Shown piece by piece: positions 5,744 to 8,730 of a stretch of DNA of 8,730 nucleotides. A model generated the notes under the pieces. The model was not told the origin of the DNA. It saw only the letters and a program-made list of their open reading frames with translations, and ran no database searches. How positions within the stretch are numbered: position 1 is the stretch's first letter; every line of letters starts with the position of its first letter. Origin of the DNA: DATCDR01 sp036510575 (GTDB taxonomy: Bacteria > Actinomycetota > Acidimicrobiia > Acidimicrobiales > Bog-793); the NCBI GenBank assembly GCA_036510575.1, contig DATCDR010000034.1, positions 1 to 8,730 on the forward strand, in the 5' to 3' direction. A program made the position numbers and the translations under genes.

Positions 5744-6958
5744 ATGGGAAAGCGCGGCGACGGGTCGATTCGCGAGCGACGTCCCGGGGCCTTCGAGATC
5801 CGCGTCGCGACCGGCATCGATCCGCGATCGGGGAGCACGGTTCAGCGCTCGTTCTACTTCCACGGATCACGCGAAGACGCCGAAGCGCGTCGGAGCGAGC
5901 TCGCCAAGGAATTTGCCGAACATCGGGCGACGCGGATGACCTCGCCGTTCCTCACGGTCGGCGAACTAATGCAGCGTTGGGCGTCGGCGCCGCACGACTG
6001 GCGACCGTCGACGGTGGCGGGCTCGCAATGGATCGCAAAGGTCCTGTGCAACGACCCAGTCTCGAAGCGGCGCGTCAGCCTGTTGCGGCCATCCACGATG
6101 AGGGCCGTCATGGCCGAATGGCGTGCCCAAGGCGTCACGGTCGCGAGCGTCTCCGGGCGATTCCGGGCGCTTCGTGCCGCGCTGACATGGGCGTCGCTCG
6201 AGGGGATCATCGACCACAATCCCCTCCGCGAGATGCGAGGGCCGGAACGACCTGGGACACGGCTCCACGTTCCAGCTGAGCAGATCGCGGTACTGATCGC
6301 CGCGAGCGAAGCCGCAGTCGAGAAGGCCGCGGCGAATGTCGACGGATCGTTCCGGTCGCTCCAAGTGCTGCATGCTGCTGACCAGATCCGCCTCCTCGTA
6401 CGACTCGCCGCGGACTCGGGTGCGCGCCGCGGTGAGCTCGCCGCGTTGCAGTTCACCGATCTGGAGAGTCGCGTGCTGACCATCGAACGAGGTGTCTCAG
6501 CGGAGCAGATTGGCCCCACCAAGACGAAGCAGACGCGCAGGCTCACCCTCGCTGCATCGACCGGTACGCTCTGGCGGGAATACGACGCCCGCTGGCGAGG
6601 TCGGCTACCAAAAGATGCCGCGTTCGGTCCTTGGTTGTTCTCACGTGACCTCGACCATCACCAGCGCCTCACCGCTGGCGCACTCGCTCATTGGTTCACC
6701 GAACTCTGCGCCGAAGCCGGCATGACAGGAGTCTCGCTCCACCGGCTGCGGCACACGGTCGCGACCTTCCTCGTGCGCCAGGGCGATCTGCTCGGCGCAC
6801 AGCACCGGCTCGGTCACCGTGACGCGTCGACGACGCTTCGGAACTACGCCCATGCACTTCCACTCGAGGACGAGGAGGCTGCCGACCAGATCGAGCGAGC
6901 GCTCCTCGGATTCGGGAGCGACACTCGCGTCGGTCCAGCCGATCGAGCGGACTTCTGA
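5744..6958 (+). CDS. Tyrosine-type site-specific integrase
   Basis: A 404-residue phage/ICE-type integrase that would recombine the element with its tRNA target. Numbered from ATG 5744: an arm-binding N-terminus (KRGDGSIRER, then a beta-rich segment to about 60), a SAM-like core-binding domain (about 70-165), and the catalytic domain (about 175-390). The full active site is visible: Arg228 in GARRGEL, lysine in TKTKQ (260/262), His333 and Arg336 in HRLRH, His358 in LGHRD, and Tyr368 in RNYAH. It should be active. A TTG at 5735 would add three residues, but the ATG gives the usual MGKRG start and has a weak GAGCGG ribosome site. The gene reads away from the tRNA-Arg fragment 91 bp upstream, so that fragment is its likely att site. 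A hairpin overlaps the stop codon. Confidence 0.95.
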   Translation: MGKRGDGSIRERRPGAFEIRVATGIDPRSGSTVQRSFYFHGSREDAEARRSELAKEFAEHRATRMTSPFLTVGELMQRWASAPHDWRPSTVAGSQWIAKVLCNDPVSKRRVSLLRPSTMRAVMAEWRAQGVTVASVSGRFRALRAALTWASLEGIIDHNPLREMRGPERPGTRLHVPAEQIAVLIAASEAAVEKAAANVDGSFRSLQVLHAADQIRLLVRLAADSGARRGELAALQFTDLESRVLTIERGVSAEQIGPTKTKQTRRLTLAASTGTLWREYDARWRGRLPKDAAFGPWLFSRDLDHHQRLTAGALAHWFTELCAEAGMTGVSLHRLRHTVATFLVRQGDLLGAQHRLGHRDASTTLRNYAHALPLEDEEAADQIERALLGFGSDTRVGPADRADF

Positions 6959-6983
6959 CGGAGCGGTTCGACAGCATCCGTCA
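6956..6983 (+). terminator. Hairpin overlapping the integrase stop codon
   Basis: TGACGGA (6956-6962, containing the stop TGA) pairs perfectly with TCCGTCA (6977-6983) around a 14-nt loop. No T-run follows. The position fits a U-less terminator that would keep integrase transcription from running into the MNT/HEPN operon 240 bp downstream. Confidence 0.35.
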
Positions 6984-7178
6984 TCTGGTAGCGGTGCTCG
7001 ATGCGAAACGTGGGTGAGGGCGATAGCGATCGCCTCTGAGGCCGCCACGATCGCAGCTGCGCCAGCGAGCGCCGCGACGATCCTCTTGAGGGGACGAGCG
7101 AAGAGCGTGCCATCTTGTTGGAGTTGCATTGCCCGGCCGCCGCCTCGCCGCCACTCGCTGGCGTCAGCACGTTGCACC

Positions 7179-7197
7179 AGTAATACTGACACGTGTC
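7179..7197. promoter_or_regulatory. Palindromic operator candidate before the MNT/HEPN operon
   Basis: GACACGTGTC (7188-7197) is a perfect 10-bp palindrome ending 26 bp before the GTG start. The adjoining AGTAATACT (7179-7187) is itself a dyad (AGTA-A-TACT) and contains a -10-like TAATAC. A palindrome touching a -10-like box in front of a gene whose product carries a winged helix suggests autorepression by the MNT protein. No good -35 match was found. Confidence 0.4.
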
Positions 7198-7223
7198 TGA
7201 TTTTCTTGGGTAAGGTCAATGTC

Positions 7224-7841
7224 GTGGACTATGCCCGCTCCGTCGAAGAGCTGATCCCGGGCGTACAGGGTCTCGTCCTCGGCGTCCTGTCCCGCACGGA
7301 GATGGAGATGACGATTCGAACAGTGGCCAGTCTTGCCGGGGCAAGTCCACAGCAGGCTTCAGTCATCGTCGCCCACTTGATAGACCTCGGAATCGTCGCC
7401 CGGCGCGAAGCCGGTTCGTCCGCGCTCGTTCGCCTGGAGCGCGAGAACGAGGCCGCTAAATTGCTTCTCGCACTCGCTCAACTCTCTGAGTCAGCACTGG
7501 TTCACCTGGCCGAGATAGCGCGAGACATCAAGCCCACGCCAGCGAGTCTGACCGTCTTTGGGTCATTCGCCCGCGGGGAGGCGGTGGCGTCGAGCGACCT
7601 CGATGTCTTGGCCGTGCGACCCGAGGGTGTGGCCGCTGACGACAACGTTTGGATCGACGCGATCGGACGGTGGGAGGTCGCCGCGCGCAAGATCGTCGGC
7701 AATCCGGTCAACCTGCTTGTTGTCTCATCTGATGAGCTACCTGCGCTTCTCCGGCGGCATGCCGGGCCGTGGCGCGCAATCGTCCAAGAGGGCATCCCGT
7801 TGATCGGTGCGCCGATCTTGACGCTGACTTCAGCGGTCTGA
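7224..7841 (+). CDS. Winged-helix nucleotidyltransferase (MNT), antitoxin-type
   Basis: A 205-residue protein. Residues about 15-72 form a winged helix (TVASLAGASPQQASVIVAHL, 33-52). Residues about 105-200 are a minimal nucleotidyltransferase of the Pol beta fold, with G113-S114-x10-D125-x-D127, the exact GSx10DxD motif of MntA-type antitoxins that transfer AMP to a HEPN toxin. The usual third acidic residue is not evident: the matching strand reads VNLLVV (162-167). The GTG start at 7224 is preceded by TAAGG (7211-7215) at good spacing; the frame is open further upstream but only as a shadow of the integrase. The stop is one base before the HEPN start, so the two are translationally coupled. 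The likely job is to neutralise that HEPN partner and, through the winged helix, to repress the operon. Confidence 0.85.
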   Translation: MDYARSVEELIPGVQGLVLGVLSRTEMEMTIRTVASLAGASPQQASVIVAHLIDLGIVARREAGSSALVRLERENEAAKLLLALAQLSESALVHLAEIARDIKPTPASLTVFGSFARGEAVASSDLDVLAVRPEGVAADDNVWIDAIGRWEVAARKIVGNPVNLLVVSSDELPALLRRHAGPWRAIVQEGIPLIGAPILTLTSAV

Positions 7842-7842
7842 C

Positions 7843-8259
7843 ATGCCACGAGCCCGGGCGAAAACCCGCTCTGCCACCCGGACGGACGCGACGGCTTATC
7901 TTGCGAAGGCCGCTGAGTTCCTCCGCGCCGCGCAGGACTCCTTCGAGCTTGGAAATCGCACGGCCGCAACAGGCAACGCTGTACACGCGGGCATTGCCGC
8001 GAGCGACGCACTCTCGGCCGCACTGGCCGGTTCGGTCTCACAGGGCGATCACGCCGATGCGCCGAGCCATCTGGATGCCATCGGGGGAGACGGGAAGATC
8101 GCGGCGAGGCAACTCCGGCAGCTCCTTCCGTTGAAGACACAAGCCGAGTACGACCCACGCCCTGTGTCGGTCACTGACGCGCGTCGAGCCGTGAGTGCTG
8201 CGAACAGACTCGTGGCACTTGCCGCGCGAGTGATCTCGAGGCGAGGGGGCGACCGGTGA
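7843..8259 (+). CDS. HEPN-domain protein, partner of the nucleotidyltransferase
   Basis: A 138-residue, wholly helical HEPN protein. After a basic N-terminus (1-15) comes AYLAKAAEFLRAAQDSF (18-34), then AVHAGIAASDAL (46-57), GDHADA (68-73) and the C-terminal helices KTQAEYDPR (98-106) and RRAVSAANRLVALAARV (114-130). This is the pattern of actinobacterial HEPN proteins encoded beside nucleotidyltransferases. The canonical RNase motif R-x4-6-H is not present: Arg39 and His48 are separated by eight residues, so the fold call rests on overall pattern, and RNase activity is uncertain. Tyr103 in AEY is a conspicuous candidate for AMP modification, by analogy with HepT, although HepT uses an R-x4-H-x-Y motif. 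The ATG follows the MNT stop by one base. The pair is probably a toxin-antitoxin or defence module. Confidence 0.75.
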   Translation: MPRARAKTRSATRTDATAYLAKAAEFLRAAQDSFELGNRTAATGNAVHAGIAASDALSAALAGSVSQGDHADAPSHLDAIGGDGKIAARQLRQLLPLKTQAEYDPRPVSVTDARRAVSAANRLVALAARVISRRGGDR

Positions 8260-8328
8260 TCCTGCCGTCCATTCCATCGCGCGCGGTCCAATCCGGCTCT
8301 GTTCGCCCCGTAGTCTCCAGTTCTCTGA

Positions 8329-8350
8329 CCTGAGGTCGACTGACCTCGGG
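8329..8350 (+). terminator. Strong hairpin after the MNT/HEPN operon
   Basis: CCTGAGGTC (8329-8337) pairs with GACCTCGGG (8342-8350) as nine pairs including one G-T, around a GACT tetraloop. It lies 70 bp after the HEPN stop and has no T-run. GAGGTC recurs at 8356-8361, so alternative pairings exist. It may terminate the operon. It overlaps the tRNA-like fragment at 8345, so it could also be part of an attachment region. Confidence 0.4.
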
Positions 8351-8388
8351 ACGCTGAGGTCGCAAGTCCGAATCTCGCTCCGGACTCA
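8345..8388 (+). other. Degraded tRNA-Pro-like 3' half (possible old att site)
   Basis: Read as a tRNA from U33, the segment has anticodon CGG (8347-8349), G37 and A38, variable loop AGGTC (8358-8362), T-arm GCAAG-TCCGAAT-CTCGC (8363-8379) with one mismatched pair, and an acceptor strand TCCGGAC (8380-8386). TCGGGACG, GAGGTCGCA and CGAATC resemble the 3' half of actinobacterial tRNA-Pro. The anticodon stem cannot form with the sequence before it and there is no CCA, so it is not a working tRNA. It could be a scar of an older insertion. An internal dyad (AGTCCG 8365-8370 with CGGACT 8381-8386) offers another explanation. Confidence 0.4.
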
Positions 8389-8730
8389 CTGTGGGCTTTC
8401 CGGGACCGCCTTTCGCGACCAGGAAAACCGCGGGTCAACCTGCACTGGGCACCCGCGCCTTCGGAGTCGCCTGCTTGCCGCCGACACTCCGGCGTCCAAC
8501 CGCGGTAATTCGTATTTGGGCGTCGTCATGTCAGGGGGCGCACCGTCGTCGCCGACACGGAGCCGAACTCCGCGCCAGCTGCCGCAACCCCTAGGACGCC
8601 CCTGAAGTAAGAACTTGTCTTTCGGCAGTTTCGTCGAGTTTTGTGGCAATTGTCCGATTTGGCGCACAATGCGGCCGATAGGGCGTGGCGATCCGCCGTT
8701 GCCGGGATGTCCGGCCCGCCCAATGTGCCG

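Larger units (their letters stand above)
8260..8730. other. Non-coding tail of the window
   Basis: Frames here are short and without family signal or codon bias. The stretch contains a strong hairpin (8329-8350), a tRNA-Pro-like 3' half (8345-8388) and, near the right edge, a possible promoter and start: TTGTGG (8641-8646), an 18-bp spacer, CACAAT (8665-8670), then an ATG at 8707 whose frame (MSGPPNVP) runs off the window. The promoter matches consensus only partly and the start lacks a well-spaced ribosome site, so neither is annotated separately. Confidence 0.45.

Noticed and set aside
5854..6546. 230-codon minus-strand frame opposite the integrase
   Set aside because: The opposite strand encodes an integrase with a full active site; the minus frame is Ser/Arg-rich and has no family resemblance.
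6641..7219. Minus-strand 192-codon frame with a hydrophobic stretch (about 65 residues from its start)
   Set aside because: It overlaps the 3' end of a clear integrase gene by over 300 bp, has no good ribosome site, and its GC bias in the overlap is expected from the integrase codons. A small membrane protein starting at 7129 cannot be fully excluded, but nothing else supports it.
6819..7223. Upstream extension of the nucleotidyltransferase frame into the integrase gene
   Set aside because: The extra 135 codons have no family signal and read through the out-of-frame integrase 3' end; the GTG at 7224 with TAAGG upstream fits the family start.
1..8730. CRISPR array, rRNA, insertion sequence with transposase, or restriction-modification methylase
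   Set aside because: No regularly spaced repeats, no rRNA-like sequence, and no transposase or methyltransferase motifs were found on either strand.

Overview
The window is GC-rich, uses TTG and GTG starts, and its coding parts end codons mostly in G or C. The protein families are ones common in actinobacteria, and a tRNA-Arg(ACG) 3' fragment of actinobacterial type is present. The best guess is an actinobacterial chromosome; a finer placement cannot be made from sequence alone. The density of nuclease and HEPN genes, an integrase, tRNA scraps and long non-coding stretches mark it as an accessory, mobile region. No rRNA, intact tRNA, CRISPR array or insertion sequence was seen.

Layout: (1) 1-177, the 3' end of an unrecognised gene. 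(2) 178-1371, about 1.2 kb without a convincing gene but with several hairpins and inverted repeats. (3) 1372-2910, a three-part protein: winged helix, YaaA/DUF6884-like domain and GIY-YIG nuclease. (4) 3038-3489, a small PD-(D/E)XK-type nuclease gene broken by a one-base frameshift, with an altered active site. (5) 3490-3974, non-coding, with repeats and palindromes. (6) 3975-5366, a 463-residue protein with a clear HEPN RNase motif (RNSVIH) at its C-terminus and a probably beta-rich N-terminal part, resembling ApeA-type abortive-infection proteins in layout. (7) 5610-5653, the 3' half of tRNA-Arg(ACG), cut in the anticodon loop. (8) 5744-6958, a complete tyrosine integrase. (9) 7224-7841 and 7843-8259, a tightly coupled nucleotidyltransferase (MNT) and HEPN pair with a palindromic operator candidate in front. 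(10) 8260-8730, non-coding, with a strong hairpin and a second, degraded tRNA-like 3' half (Pro type).

Interpretation: the truncated tRNA-Arg is an attachment-site half. Its polarity implies that the DNA to its left is the far end of one integrated element. The integrase only 91 bp to its right suggests a second element inserted in tandem at the same site. The left element would carry the GIY-YIG fusion, the broken nuclease and the HEPN protein; the right one would carry the integrase and the MNT/HEPN module. Together these look like anti-phage or element-maintenance cargo. The most novel candidates are the winged helix-YaaA-GIY-YIG fusion and the HEPN protein with its uncharacterised N-terminal domain. 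Defence roles are inferred from domains and context, not shown by the sequence.
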